Origin: Viscum album
Taxonomy: Eukaryota > Streptophyta > Magnoliopsida > Santalales > Viscaceae
DNA: 64,000 nt
Reading direction: 5' to 3'
Assembly: GCA_963277665.1 (NCBI GenBank)
Contig: OY728143.1
Coordinates: 1,119,966,110-1,120,030,109 of the forward strand
Both the position numbers and the translations under genes were made by a program. Shown piece after piece: positions 12,801 through 25,739 of the stretch. The notes beneath the pieces were generated by a model. That model ran no database searches and was not told the DNA's origin. It saw only the letters and a list, made by a program, of their open reading frames with translations. How positions within the stretch are numbered: the first letter of the stretch is position 1; every line of letters starts with the position of its first letter.

Positions 12801-14014
12801 TCATGATTTTATGGGATTTTTTTCTATAGAAAGGTAAAAAGTGGATCTTTTACATGATTATGAATAACAAGAATTTTATCTTGATTTGTTGAAAATATTA
12901 AATAAATTTTATCATGATATATAAGAGAAAACATTAAAAATTCAAGAAGATCCGGATTTTCCATGGTTAATAATAACGAATTGAGGAGTTTAAATGAATT
13001 AAATGATATGGTCAATAATTATTCAAAGGGTATAAGTAAAATACATAAATTTCGTATTTATTTTAAAAAATGATAAATTTAATTGATATTTTATAAGGAA
13101 TTAGAAAATTTTATTTTACATCGATAATTGTAGTATTATATTGCATTAAAATCTGAATATTGATAACATTGGTGCACTATGATTTTCAATGTTAGCATTT
13201 TAATCTTGAGAGGAGGCATGGTTTAAGTGTGGTGGAATTAGAAAAAAAATATTTTCACTAATTTTACATTGAACTTCAATGTTTTAAATCTCAAAAAAAC
13301 TTTTATCTGTAAGGAAATTCTCAAATATTATGATTTTAGAGATATTTTGATCTCTATCAGAAAAAATGGCCTATTTTGATTTTTAACTATTTTAGATCAT
13401 TTATGATTTTATTAAATAAAATATTCTATAAATAAAAAATATTTAATGTCATTACTTTGAGGATTCTATACATCATTGGATTTATTTCATTAATTTGGAC
13501 CCAAATCTTAATCTACCATTTTGAAGCCCAAAACAAGCTCACAAGTTTGGCTGAAAAAACATTGCATGGATCTGAAAATTTTTTTGTGGGGAACATAAAT
13601 CCTGAAATCAACCAAAAAAATTTGTAGAATTATATATAGAGCTGTGGAAAAAATTAAAATGCTTTTATGAAGATTTCAATATGTGAATCTACTGTTTTCA
13701 TGGTCATTAATGAAAGATAATAAGGATATTAGGAATATGGAGAGTCTGCCTGGGATGAATATTTTATTGGATTAAAACAGACATACCTCTCTCTAAATAA
13801 TGAAAATGATTCTAAGATATGTTGAAGAGATGATCAGATATTTAGGAATAACTTTTATGAAGGGTGAAATGTGTGAATCGTTCATTTATTAGGGATTATT
13901 GGAAGCCAAATCTGAAAGAGCAATCTTTTCTATAAAAAGAATAAAGATCCTCCACACCAAATCATCCAATACAACCAATTTGATATTAGGAACCAATGAG
14001 GAGATCTCCACTAA
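9842..14014 (+). other. RE2 interior, no recognised coding domain
   Basis: AT-rich, mostly closed in all frames. One stretch reads as a charged, coding-like frame with stops: about 10425-10545, containing LTYEEMFEDFPLEQKK then YQKENDELWNKFYELIDIP. I cannot assign it to a family. A motif near 13213-13240 (GGCATGGTTTAAGTGTGG) resembles the purine-rich block often seen 3' of Athila-type coding regions (weak). The open frames at 11040-11342 (minus) and 13899-14111 show no recognisable domain. Confidence 0.4.
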
Positions 14015-14025
14015 GGGGGGGGGGG
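14015..14025 (+). other. RE2 candidate polypurine tract (G11)
   Basis: Eleven consecutive G preceded by CTAA and followed at once by TGTCAG. In this AT-rich context a G11 run ending at a TG is best read as a plus-strand primer at an LTR edge (inference). Confidence 0.5.
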
Positions 14026-15302
14026 TGTCAGCCGATGCGTTCCCTTCTCCCCCCCACATTTCTTACTTTTCATTTTTTTACTTTTCTATATTATTTTATA
14101 TTCAATTTTAATTTTAATTTTTTATTTACTAAATTAATCCATGCATTTTTGTTTCTCCATCCATAACATAGTAATTCTTCTCAATTTTACAATTTTAATT
14201 ATATGTATTATTAATATTAATATTAATAATATTATTATTTTTGTTATTACCATTATTATAAATATAACATTCACATTTAAAATTATTTTTTCATTTCCTT
14301 TATTCTATCCTTTTTCAAGAAATATTCTTCTAAATATAATAATAATAATATATTATTTCTATTATTTGTAAATTTTTTATATTCTATATAAATTTCTTTT
14401 CTTTTATTTTTATTTCATTTATTTTATTTCTCTCTCACACTCTCTCCACCCCCAATTTTTCCATTTTTATTTTTTAGTTATCCACCATTAATTCTTTTAT
14501 TTTCTATCTATTCTTCCCTTTTTCCCACATTCACCATTGTGATATCATACTCTTAAAAATTAGATGATGACCCTAAGGCTTGGCCTGGGGTATGTCAAGG
14601 TCCTCATTAATATTAATTATTGTTTAATTTTAATTTTTTAGATAGAATTGAGTAGTATTCTAGGGTCCAAAAAATGTCCCTGATGTGGTGACTTTCTCTA
14701 ATGACATGAAACTCAATATATATCTATTCATTTATTTAAAAACATTTACCTCTCTACATTATTTTTTAATTCATATTACTGAGTTGAGATAATAAATGGT
14801 TGAAAAAAATCAATAGAGATTTGTCCTTAAAGATAGCACACCCTAGACAAAGGTGTGTCATCAACATTGATTATAGGACGAGGTGGAATTAACATATCAT
14901 TGGCTCTAAAAAATTCCATAATTTCTAAAAAAATGGTAATTAAAACATGAGATTTCATGATTATATTATCAAACTAAAATGAATCAATTAATGGATAATA
15001 ATTATTAAATAAAATAATGAAGAAAAGTGAAATTCTTTTTTTTCCTTAACTCAATCAATTTATATTTTTATGTTAGTATTAATTATAATTTCCACTATTA
15101 CATGTCATTAATAAAAAATTAATAATGTAATACTCATATTAAATTATTTACAAACCACATAAGGAATTATACTAGGTGATTTATATAATATAATGTTCAA
15201 ACAAAAAGGCTCATAAAGTGAGATGTCCCAGGTCAGCCACTGTGCTGAACTCAGAAAAATATTATTTTTCTTATGACCATGCCCTGTGATAAGCATGTGT
15301 CA
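14026..15302 (+). repeat. RE2 3' LTR (about 1.28 kb)
   Basis: Begins TGTCAGCC after the G run and ends near GCATGTGTCA at 15302 by alignment with the 5' remnant. Contains TATATAAA at 14385-14392, followed by a pyrimidine-rich stretch (about 14393-14460, with CTCTCTCACACTCTC) that could be the transcription start region. The open frame 14141-14371 is low-complexity AT and unlikely to be real. Confidence 0.5.
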
Positions 15303-18300
15303 AATTACATCCTTAAAAACTCATTCAAAGATATTTTCTTTTTATCCTGGGGAAAGGAAAAAAATTAAGGATGATCTAAAATGCATTTTATGGGTAAGAA
15401 TACATGAATAAATCATGATTCAAAAAGAATAAATCAACATAGAATGGTAAATAATTGAGAAAAAATCCATTTACATAACAGGATAAGGAATTTTCAATAT
15501 GGGAACATAAATAACTAAAACAAATTCTATTTAATCAATAAATTGAGAATAAAATGGATCCATAAATTTTATCATATGAAAAAATCTTGTATAATAATGT
15601 TAATAACTGAAATATCTATGAATAAAATTTGTAATCACTAGACATAATGTCTGAGGTACATGAAAACCCATATCCTCTAGAACTTTACAATATGGTTTAA
15701 ATCTAAAGATAAAAACCCATAATTTTTTGTGAACTAATTTGTCTTGTGAGAAACAATAAATGAATTGGTGTGCTATATAAATTTTTGGCCCACCCATCAC
15801 TACCATTATAATCTATTACTCATATATAATTATTGATTAAGAAACAAAAAAACCCTATCAAATATACATATTGTATAAATAATTAATATTTTTCAATATT
15901 TTCCCTCTCAACCAAATAACATTCAATGTAAACAATGTAAAAAATTTATATAAAAATGGTATATGGTTTATGGAAAAATAATATAAATTACCAAATAATA
16001 TGGATTATCATGAAATTTTGAAAGAAAAATGATTACAATAAACTGATTTCTTGAAGAGAAATCTTTTAATAAAATTTTTTTGTGATATTACAATGATAAC
16101 TTTCACTACTTCATAATTTTCAATATAGACACGTAGGGTGAGATAATTATAATTGAAACATAAAATAAATTGAAGAATGGGTAAATTATGATAGTAAATA
16201 AAAAAGGGGAAGTATATACCCCACATTAATATGAATTTCATCAATACAACAAATATGACTCCATTGAATGTAAACTAAGATGAAATCTCATAAACTGTGT
16301 TTTCATTTGGGTGTACATTCGTTAATCTCCTATATAATGTTTTTATGAATGTTATTAAATTGTACCATAAAAATAATAATATTTTTAATATCTTATATTA
16401 ACTTCATATAATATCTTATTACCTGTTTGTTAACAATCATTTATTATTTTCGCTATTTCGAGTGTTAATAGCCTTGTTTTTCAAGTATGTTTGACTTGTT
16501 ACTTGTTCTTCCTATTAATTAGATCCCAATTTCATAATATAAATAATGTAAAAAATAATTTAAATATTAATATATGTATATATATATATATATTCAGTGT
16601 ATATGTATTTATTTTAATCCATAAACATTTCATATAGGAAAAGAAATGCACCTTTCATGTAGATGATAAGACGTATGTATGAAAGAACACTACATCCATT
16701 ATTTATCATGTTAAAAGAAAGAAAATTAATGGATATTAATATATATTTTATAATTAAATTTTAATATTTATTTCATATATTTCACATATTTATATTAATT
16801 CCATCCCTAATACCTTTCATGTATAGTATGAACTAATCACATCGCTTTGAGGAGGCAGTATTCCATGAATCTACAAACAAAGTTATCATATTCCCACAAA
16901 AAGGAAAGAATAAAGGTATTTGTTATATAAAATTCCCAAAATAATAAATAAATTCTAAATACTATATATATCATATATAATGTATAAATCCATCATTATT
17001 TCAATTCGTGGATGGTGGTAAATGGAATAAATAATGACATCAAGAAATGTGAGGCGGTAGTCCATGGTACACACGAACAATGATTGTGTATCGCATTTAA
17101 TTGATGCGTGTTAAAGTGTAGGTAAAATTCATATAATAACTCTATATTTTATGTTTAATATACTTTGGTTGTTATATGATAAATATATAAAAATAATTTA
17201 AGGGGTGGAGAAGTTAAGGAAACCAAGTGATCATTGAAGACCATTACCTCTTATTCTAGTAATTCCACCAGGTTTATACAGAAAGACTTCATTAGTTGGA
17301 TTTATTTCCAAAGTAGAACTTTTAAGATGAGGTTATAAATGATGAGATATTATTTTGGCATTGAATGGAAGATAAAAATAGCTTTATATGTGTGAATAAT
17401 TTGGAGGGTTGAGTGAAATTTTATAGCGAAGGAGGAGTGAAATTCTTGGTAATTTATGAATGATGGAATTCCACCCATATTTTATAACTCATATGGATCA
17501 AATAATTAAAAAAATTCAGATAAATTATGATAAAATAAATATATATCCAATAAATGGATTCTAGAAATGTTTCTAGATAATTTTTTCTATATGTTTAAGG
17601 ATTAGTCACATACTAATCTATTTTTCACTTAATCGTTGTAACTAGTCTTAATTATATTCAGTAATGTTTTTGGTAAAAAAATATTTTTTACTTAATATAC
17701 ATTATAATTTATTTTAATTAAAAAAATTTAATACAATTTTAAAAATTATTGTGATAGAAGTGGCATAAATTAATTTAAAATTAATCCTACATACTGGAGA
17801 ATAATGCAGGGTTTCAATGTAAAAATACTCAAATGTTTGAAATGTTTTATATCCAATTTCAATGTGAAATTGATTTCAATGACCTAAATTTTATTAATTT
17901 ATGTATAATTAACATTATTTAACATTAAAAACAATTTATAATATAATTAAAATATATCAATAAATTAGAATAAAAATAAATTTTTTATTAAAATTTAGTA
18001 TTATTAACTATTCATCAAAAAATGAATCTTCTAAGAAAAATAAAAAAATAACCCTAAATTATTATTTTTTTATTTAGAAATATAATTTATTTTTGGAAAA
18101 TAAAATTTATAAAAGTTTCAAAACATATATTGAAAATATGTTCACCATTAAAATTTAGAATGCTTTCTTTCTATAAAAATACATTTTTTAAGATTAAAAT
18201 TGAATTTATTCGAATCCTACGTCTATAAAATATATTGGATGTATATAAAAATATTTTATTACATAATATATATATATATATATATATATATTTCATTAAT

Positions 18301-18929
18301 TTCATTCATTAATTGTAATTAATTTAACATGTCATGATAAAATTCATTTGGAGCATAAAAACTATTTTTTATAAATTCATTCCCTTTCCATTCATTTGGA
18401 TTGTATATTTAGTTATAATTAATTTGTAACTAATGTGTTGAAATATGTATTTTTACATGTTAGTTAATTCTATTCATATCCCTGAATGTAATATATAAGA
18501 TATATCTTATTATGTTTAATAATTATATTTTTTATAATTTATTATTGTTTTGGAAAACTCGATTTTTCATGTTATGAAACTCATTGAAGAAAATAATTAT
18601 TGAGTGTAAAATAATGTAACATCATTCTTAATTGTAGTAAATTATATATTTGATGTCTGTGTAACATAAAAATTATATGGTTTTTTGTATAATGAAATCA
18701 TGAAACAAATTTATTCAATATAGAAAATATTTTAATTCCTTGGGGTGTTATATTTATTTTTTATGATTGGATTCATAACTATGTTAACTTATTTTTTTTA
18801 AATAATGGTTTTGGATTCATGTTCTTGGTTTAATGGTTTTTTTAATTTTCTCATGGTTTAATTGTTTTCTTCCATTGTTTAGCAAAAACATTTCCTCATA
18901 TAATAGATATTCGAAATACAAGAGCGAAG
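15303..18929. other. AT-rich stretch, nothing recognised
   Basis: Both strands were read for gag-pol motifs, primer sites, tRNA arms and long frames without success. Any 5' LTR of RE3 would be expected here, but no repeat of downstream LTR sequence was seen. A short AT microsatellite lies near 16571-16591. Confidence 0.5.
18266..18291. repeat. (AT)13 microsatellite
   Basis: Uninterrupted AT dinucleotides in a noncoding AT-rich stretch. Confidence 0.9.
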
Positions 18930-19990
18930 CCATGAGGAAGGTACTGCATGAAGATACTCCAGTGGAATCATATTTTTTTGAAGAAATGATCTATATTATT
19001 CAAAACCTTGGGGTTAGCAGGTGGCGTGAAGATGGGTTGGGAAGTGGATCACTATTCAAAATTGAAGAAGAAGCATCCTCCTATCTTCCATGGGGACAAA
19101 GAACCGCAAGATTTAGAGGAATGGGTTGAACATATTGAATGGATATTCAAAAATTGTAAGAATCATGGGGATACTCATGTGGGTTTTCCACATCTATTCG
19201 TAGATGATGTAAAAAAATATGGTGGTCCTAAATAGTGTGTTCTAAGTTGCATGAAATTTATCCTGTGTTTCTTTCAATAAGATAATTAATCTGATGTTTT
19301 ATCCTGATACATTACGTGTCGAAAATACCTAAGAGTTTCTAATGTTGCAACAGGTAGAGTTCACCATTCTACAGTAGTTCACTAATTTTTCCCAGTTAGT
19401 CTATCTGGAATTGGATCTTGTCATAAATGATTGCTGGAAGGTTCATAGGTTATAGATAGAAATGAGGTCTGTTGTTCAATAAATGAAAGTTTTTTCATTT
19501 AACATTTGTGGATGTAGTCGACAAGGAATATTACGATGAGTATAAATACAGTCTAGTAAGGAGATTTGTTCGGTGAAATGGTAAGCCAGGGTCCTTCTAG
19601 TCAGAATTGGAAGCACAAGAGTTGTCAATTTCAAATAGGTCCAGTTTTGAGGGATTATATAGGTAAGAAACAAGTTTCTTTCTACCAATTTGGGAGGCAT
19701 GGTCACACCATGACTCTATTATAGTGGCTCTTTGATCTTTTAATATTTGTGGGAGATCTTGACATCTGAAGCATTTCTATTATAAGATGTCCCAAGGATA
19801 TAAGGCATGATCCACATTCACCAATAGGATGCAAGTTGATGTTGATGATTCCAAGGGTTCTCGATCTCATTCTCAGAATAAGGATGATTTATAGGTGGCT
19901 ATGTCAGGATTTATTTATGCAACCATGTTTATACCAAAGGAATCTAAAGTAAGACTAGATACTATTAGAAGTAGGATGATTATTTTTTCT
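18930..19990 (+). pseudogene. RE3 gag, broken
   Basis: Capsid signature in the frame at 19008-19235: HPPIFHGDKEPQDLEEWVEH then IEWIFKN, the usual start of the plant gypsy capsid core. Two overlapping open frames (18833-19129 and 19008-19235) show a frameshift between the leader and the capsid. Further capsid-like words (EFLMLQQ near 19335) follow with many stops. No intact zinc knuckle was seen. Confidence 0.7.
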
Positions 19991-20000
19991 TCTATGGTGC

Positions 20001-21770
20001 TATTGTTTTGATACAGGGGCAACGAAATAATTCATATCATCAAAGATGGTTGATTTGTTTGGTTTGTGTTCATATAATATGATATTCTTGTTGGACCATT
20101 CCATTCCATGGGGAAAGTTTTCTAATCATGGTTTCAAATATCCCGCATTTTGGGTCGTTAAAAGTGAATTTGATGTGGTTTGGTACATCTAAATGGTTGG
20201 TCCTCAAATCATTAACTTTATCTTAATGTCATATATAGTCTTTTTTCACCATTGGGTATAGTTATTATCTAAGGATGGAGTCACTCATGTTTTTATATGT
20301 GAGTGGGGGTCAAGATAGCGAAGGGAAGGGCTAGTTGTTATTTATTCAATTTTAATCTAATTCAAGTTTTTTTTTGAAATTTTTTAATGAATTTGATACA
20401 TTATTGGGTGGTCATATACTAGTTTTTGTGTGTGCATACATTGATGTCCTTCTTGATTATTTTTATAGATTTCCTCTTTAGAGAGAGGTCAATTTTACTA
20501 GTTAAATATTAACTGGAATGATTTCCATTTCTATTTCATCCTATGGAATGAAACATGCTGTGTTTGGGGAAGTTAATGTAGATCTTGAGGACATGGAAGT
20601 GAACAGATTCATTCTTACTAGTGTGTCTCCATGGAATTCACCTATACTCATTGATTAGAATGAAGATATAAGTCTTAGAATTTTTATTGAATATCAAATG
20701 TTGAAACAAGTGACTATTATAAAAAATTATACTTTACCATGAAAGGAAAATCTATTTGATAAGGTGAGTAGGATCATTGATTTTCTATGAATTAACTGTG
20801 ATAAAGTTACCACTTGTTGAGAGTCTTAGAATAAGATATACCCAAGATAGGGTTTTGGTGTTTATATGGGAATTTTTATTTTCTGGTTATTCCAATCAGA
20901 CTCACTAACTCACTTGCGTTATTCATGGATTTGATGAACCAAATCATTCATCACTTTTGGTAGTCTCTTGTTTTTGAGTTTTTAGATGATATCTTGGTGT
21001 ACTCCATGACAGTAGAGGATCACATAGACCATTTTGGTATCATTATATGTGCTTTTTTTGGATCTTCATATATATAGTTATATTTACAATTGAGAGTTTT
21101 TGATCTGAGAAGAGAATTTTATGGGGAATGTGATATTAGTGAGTGGTGTCTTCATTGATCCTATAAAGGTTAAAGAATTTATATCTTGCGAGTATCCCTA
21201 AAATGAATTTCAGATCCAAAGCTTATTAGGGATTTTAGGTTACTATAGATATTTTTTTAGGGGCACCTCTAAGCTCACATATTTTATGATTTTTTTAACC
21301 TGTAATGGAGTTATTATTGGATGGAATAACATGTATCAGATATCTTTTTTGTAGCTGAAGATATGGTTATATTCAGCACCATATTTCATTCTTACGGTAC
21401 TGGGTTCTTGTAATGATATTTTCTATGATGGCTCTGGTATGGGTTTGGAATGTTTCTTCATTTAGGGGATACAATTTGAGGATTATGGATCATTCTAGTT
21501 ATACCCTCATGATAATAACTTCCATAACCAAGATCTTGAGTTGGAAGAAGTTATGAATTCCCATAGAACATGGATTCACTCTCTCTTTAGAGATCATTTT
21601 ATGGAATATTCTGATCACAAACTACTAATGTATATTTTCGCATAATGTGATATAAAATTATGATAGAGGCACTGGGTTGAGTATATCCATTCCTTTATAG
21701 TTATAAATATATATACCATCAGGAAAGGGAATGTGGTGGCCGATGTGTTGGGAAGAAAATAACAAACATA
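20001..21770 (+). pseudogene. RE3 protease, reverse transcriptase and RNase H, broken
   Basis: The protease active site is intact as CFDTGAT, with the DTGA codons at 20010-20021. RT is read in pieces across frameshifts: FILTSVSPWNSPIL near 20608-20650, NYTLP near 20727, MDLMNQIIHHF near 20929, and the catalytic FLDDILVYS with both aspartates (codons at 20985-20990). The thumb reads GVFIDPIKVKEF then LLGILGYYRYFF near 21148-21258. RNase H follows: FYDGSGMGLECF near 21421, HNQDLELEEVMNSHR near 21521, and GNVVADVLGRK near 21730, which is close to the family form. Stops and frameshifts are frequent. Confidence 0.85.
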
Positions 21771-21779
21771 ATCTTTGAA

Positions 21780-22904
21780 GGAATAAGTTGAACAACAGTC
21801 TCTAATGATTTTTTAAATCAGATGAGAAGTGGAGAGGAACATATTATTGTTTAGGTGGTTTTGGATTTGAAAAACTTTAAATTATATTTCTATGAGATTT
21901 TTAGACCTAATTAGATGAAAGAAAAAAGGATATGATTCTTAGAAGAAATCCTAAATGGTGGGGATACCTCATGAATGTTGTATTGGTCTTCTAGTGAAGC
22001 ATTGTGCTTCCGTAGTAGGTTGTTTATTCCATATTCCTTGAGAAATGAGTTTCTTGATAGTGGACACTATTAGAGTTAGTATATGAACCCTAGGGTTGTA
22101 AATATGTACAATGATATGATATGTAGGTATTGGTGTCTAGGGAAGAGTAGGTCAGTTGTAGATTTTGTATCATGGTGTCTCACTTGTCAAAGAGAAAATG
22201 TAGAACACCAAACATCTTAAAATATATTGTGACCCTTTCACATTATTCTATGGAAGTGGGATCATATTTCCATGTATGTTATCAATATTTTACCATGATC
22301 TCTTAGTGGGAAGGATTTTATTTGGATAACTATAGATAGACTCTCTAAGTCAGTGTATTTTGTTCCAATAAAGGAATTTATGAATGTAGAATAGCTAATG
22401 GACTTGTATATGTGATATATGATGAAATTTCATGGGGTTTCCACTAAAGTTTATTCTAACAGGGACTCATGGTTCATATCTGTATTCTAGAAATGTTTTT
22501 ATAAGGAAATGGGTTCCTAGTAGATATAGAGGGTTATCCAGGTTCATGAGGATATCCTCTAAGATTTTGTGCTTTATCATAGTGGTTATTTGGAAACAAA
22601 TTACAATTTTATTGACTTTTCCTATAAAAATAGTTTTTATACTTCTATTAGAAGGATCCCTTTGAGGATTTTGTTAGGTGGCAATGTCAATCTCTGTTGT
22701 GCTGTGCGGAGTTGGGAGAGGTCTCCTGGGTTGGGATGACTATTGATTAGGAGAGGATAGAGGTAATGAAATTAATCAAGAGGAATTTTATCATCACATA
22801 GAGTCAGTATAAATCTAATATGTACCATCAGTGCTATCCACTATATTCTGATACTTTTTGATCAGGCCCTTCTTAGAGATTCACTTCACATGTGACATCA
22901 TTTG
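21780..22904 (+). pseudogene. RE3 integrase, N-terminal and core part
   Basis: The zinc-binding end keeps CLTCQ (about 22176) after MICRYWCLGKSRSVVDFVS. The core reads WKWDHISMYVINILP near 22251 (first catalytic aspartate replaced), then IWITIDRLSKSVYFVPIKEF near 22320, FHGVSTKVYSNRDSWF near 22430, where the second acidic position is doubtful, and YKSNMYH near 22810. The open frame at 22432-22665 lies in another frame. The domain is cut at the TTGGG duplicated on either side of RE4. Confidence 0.8.
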
Positions 22905-22909
22905 TTGGG
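22905..22909. repeat. RE4 target-site duplication, left copy (TTGGG)
   Basis: TTGGG immediately left of the RE4 LTR; the identical 5 bp lie at 33195-33199 on the other side. Five bp is the size made by gypsy integrases. Confidence 0.9.
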
Positions 22910-25696
22910 TATAGAGACCCTACTTTTTCTTGCATTACTATTAAATCATTTTAATAATAAAAAACCTATACTCAATAAATGAACATGATCTAAATGCATA
23001 GTTTATTGGGATAATTTTGACCATGCATAACATTTACAATGTAAAACATAAACATTTATTTAATTTTTTCTAATATAGCTTCTTATTTTCCCTTTAATTC
23101 TCCTTAGTAAAATTAATTTTCTCGAGGATATACATCAAAGAAAGGTGTAAGATAAAATCCTAATAAGATGATAAATATAAATATGAATCAATAAAATATA
23201 GGGTGATCATAATAATCAACAAGAAATTGTCATTATAAACCTAAGAGAAATCATTAGATAAATGTATGGAGTGCAGCAGTGCATAAAAAAGAAACATCTT
23301 GTATTAGTGGCCACGTACTACACATTGTTGTGTACAGTGCTAGTATCATGTTAATGAATAATTAACTTTATATAAGGAAATTATGCACATTAAAATATTT
23401 ATTATAGGACTATATAATTCCAGGCACACCCATCACATCAAAACATTTACATTTTAGTAAATAATTCTGGGCACACCAATCACATCATAAAATATAAAAT
23501 ATCATGAATGAAACATAGAACATCTATCAATCATGAACATAAAATAACCGTTGAAAAGGAATGGGTTTAATTTCATAATCATACATTCATAAAAATTGGT
23601 TTCCCAAATTAAAGAGAGAATGACATTCTTGATATAATAATAATCAACCTTCGGTGAAGAAGAAACAATCTCTAGAAATAAAATGTGTGTTTTTTATGAA
23701 AAGTTCTTTTAGAAACATTATGATTGTCATAAACATAATTAGAATACATTTATATCCCATGAAAGGTACAATAATGAATAATAAATGATAATTTAGGAAT
23801 ATCCATACTAAAAATGAGTTAAAATTGGAAATATCCATTGAAATAGAGTTGGGTTTCTGAAATCCCCTTGCATTATTTCTGAATGCTTTCATCACATTAT
23901 TATCATGTATAATCATAGTATATTGATTAATAAAAAATTTTGGAACCTTTTATAAATTATTTTGATTCAAATATTTATATTAATTTCAATTATGGCCTTA
24001 TCGATGAGTTATATAGTTTAATTTTATCATTCAGGTGTGTTCGTTCTCATAGTTTACCTGATCGGTTCACTTCTATACATAAATGGATGTTCATGTAAAT
24101 TATAGATAAATATAAAAAAATTATTTTTATATTTTATTTATGATATTATATATTTTTAAATGATCTTATAATGTAATTTTTATATGTTATTTGGGGGAAT
24201 TATTAGATAAAATTTAATGATGATCCCATTAAGTCAATTTTGGCAGTTTTTCGATCACAATGAACTCGTTTTGTTTTACCATTTAGTATTATTAATATAT
24301 ATTAATTATAGAAAATAAATTGGATTTTAAAATAAATTTTCCAATATTTCTAAACCATTTTAACGGTTTTATTAACATCCTCAGAGGTATAAAAAGGAAA
24401 ATGAATGTGCATCGCCTAGGATGTTGGAAAATTGTCACATCACTGGAAAACATTTTATTTTTAGAATAAAAGAGAGAGTGAGGAAAAAGTTTCATGATGG
24501 ATCATCCATTAAAATGTTATCACTATACTATATCAAACATAATTTGTTTATCATCCCAATTAGATTAGATACGAAGAGGAGAAGATATGAATAGAGATGA
24601 AATTGAAAATAATGTAATTGAAAAAGGATGTGGATATCACCTCCTGGATTTATCCTCCTTGGGAATCTATTTAGAGAAATGTTCATAGTATTATTATGAG
24701 ACAAAGATTTCATATACATGGGTAAGGGTATTAGGGGTTTTTTGGGTATAATTTGGACAAGGATCAATGGTTGAGAGGTGTGGGTAGAAAAATGGATGAG
24801 GGTGGTATTTATATTGGAGGGAGGGGCGTTTTTATCTATTTAATTCATTAGTTTATTACTTACCTAAATACAAGAGATTATGTCAATTAACGAGGATAAT
24901 TAAACTAATTATGTCCAGTGATTTCAAAAATATGGTGATTAAATCAGCCATGAATCAAGTAATAGTGTATTTAACTTATAATGCTTATATATACTAAATT
25001 ACCATATTTTACAGTTCCCCAAAAATTCATGTATTTCACAAAAACCCCAAATATTAACCCAAACTATTTGTCAACAACTAGATTTCAAAAATATACTTCA
25101 TTTTATTAAAATAATTTCTAAATATGAGTAATTTAATTTATAGTTAAAGCCATCATTTTCTAGGAAAATATAAAATTTTAATTTATAAATGATTTGGTAA
25201 CATTATAAAAATTTACTTAATATCTCATAAAATTATCTTAAAATAATAATACATAAAAATATAATTAATGAATAAAATTTATGAAAATAAATTTTCATTT
25301 AAATTATTAAATTACTTGTTAAATAGTAATTAAATATTAATGACTTACCAAAATGCCAACATTTATTAAATTTTAAAACATTTATTTAATTAGATTATGA
25401 TATAATTATACCATAAATTCATTTATAAGATTAGTAAATTTTATTTATATTTTCATGGGTGAGGATACTATTCACATTTATAGTTTCCTATTCATAATTG
25501 TCAAATTACTATTCTCAAGGTTGAGTTACTATTTAATTATTATTGGTTTCTTAACATCTTGAAATACTTATTATTTCATTAATTCATCATTTATAATGTT
25601 TTTATCTTAGTCTCTAGGTGATTTTATGAGATTTAAACTTTATGAAATTTCTATAATAAGGGAAACATTTGATTTATAAAATATTGGGATGTTAAA
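22910..25696 (-). repeat. RE4 3' LTR (2787 bp)
   Basis: On the minus strand it starts TTTAACATCCC at 25696 (an expected TGTAAC with one change) next to the polypurine tract, and ends CTCTATA at 22910. Collinear with 30401-33194: for example ATACATAAACATTTATTTAATT-type sequence at 23047 and 30536, and a shared GGTTTCGATCACAATGAA-like block at 24250 and 31736. Open frames inside it (23644-23916, 24292-24495, 24528-24767) have paralogous, equally uninformative counterparts and are not genes. Confidence 0.9.
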
Positions 25697-25712
25697 TTCT
25701 TCTACCCTTCTA
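25697..25712 (-). other. RE4 polypurine tract
   Basis: The minus strand reads TAGAAGGGTAGAA against the LTR start, nearly the same as in RE1. Confidence 0.75.
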
Positions 25713-25739
25713 AAATTTCACCCTTGAACTTTTGTTTTA

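Larger units (their letters stand above)
9501..15302 (+). mobile_element. RE2: old Athila/Tat-like LTR element, no recognisable pol
   Basis: Defined by a degraded tRNA-Asp primer-binding site (9824-9841), by similarity of 9501-9820 to about 14975-15302, and by an 11-G polypurine tract ahead of a TG at 14026. A tRNA-Asp primer is typical of plant Athila and some Tat gypsy elements. The interior (4.2 kb) shows no RT or integrase by eye, so this is either a non-autonomous (LARD-like) element or one too decayed to read. RE1 occupies the missing part of its 5' LTR. Confidence 0.55.

Noticed and set aside
18209..18217. TTCGAATCC, resembling a tRNA T-loop (B box)
   Set aside because: No flanking acceptor, anticodon or D arms could be paired around it; AT-rich chance match.
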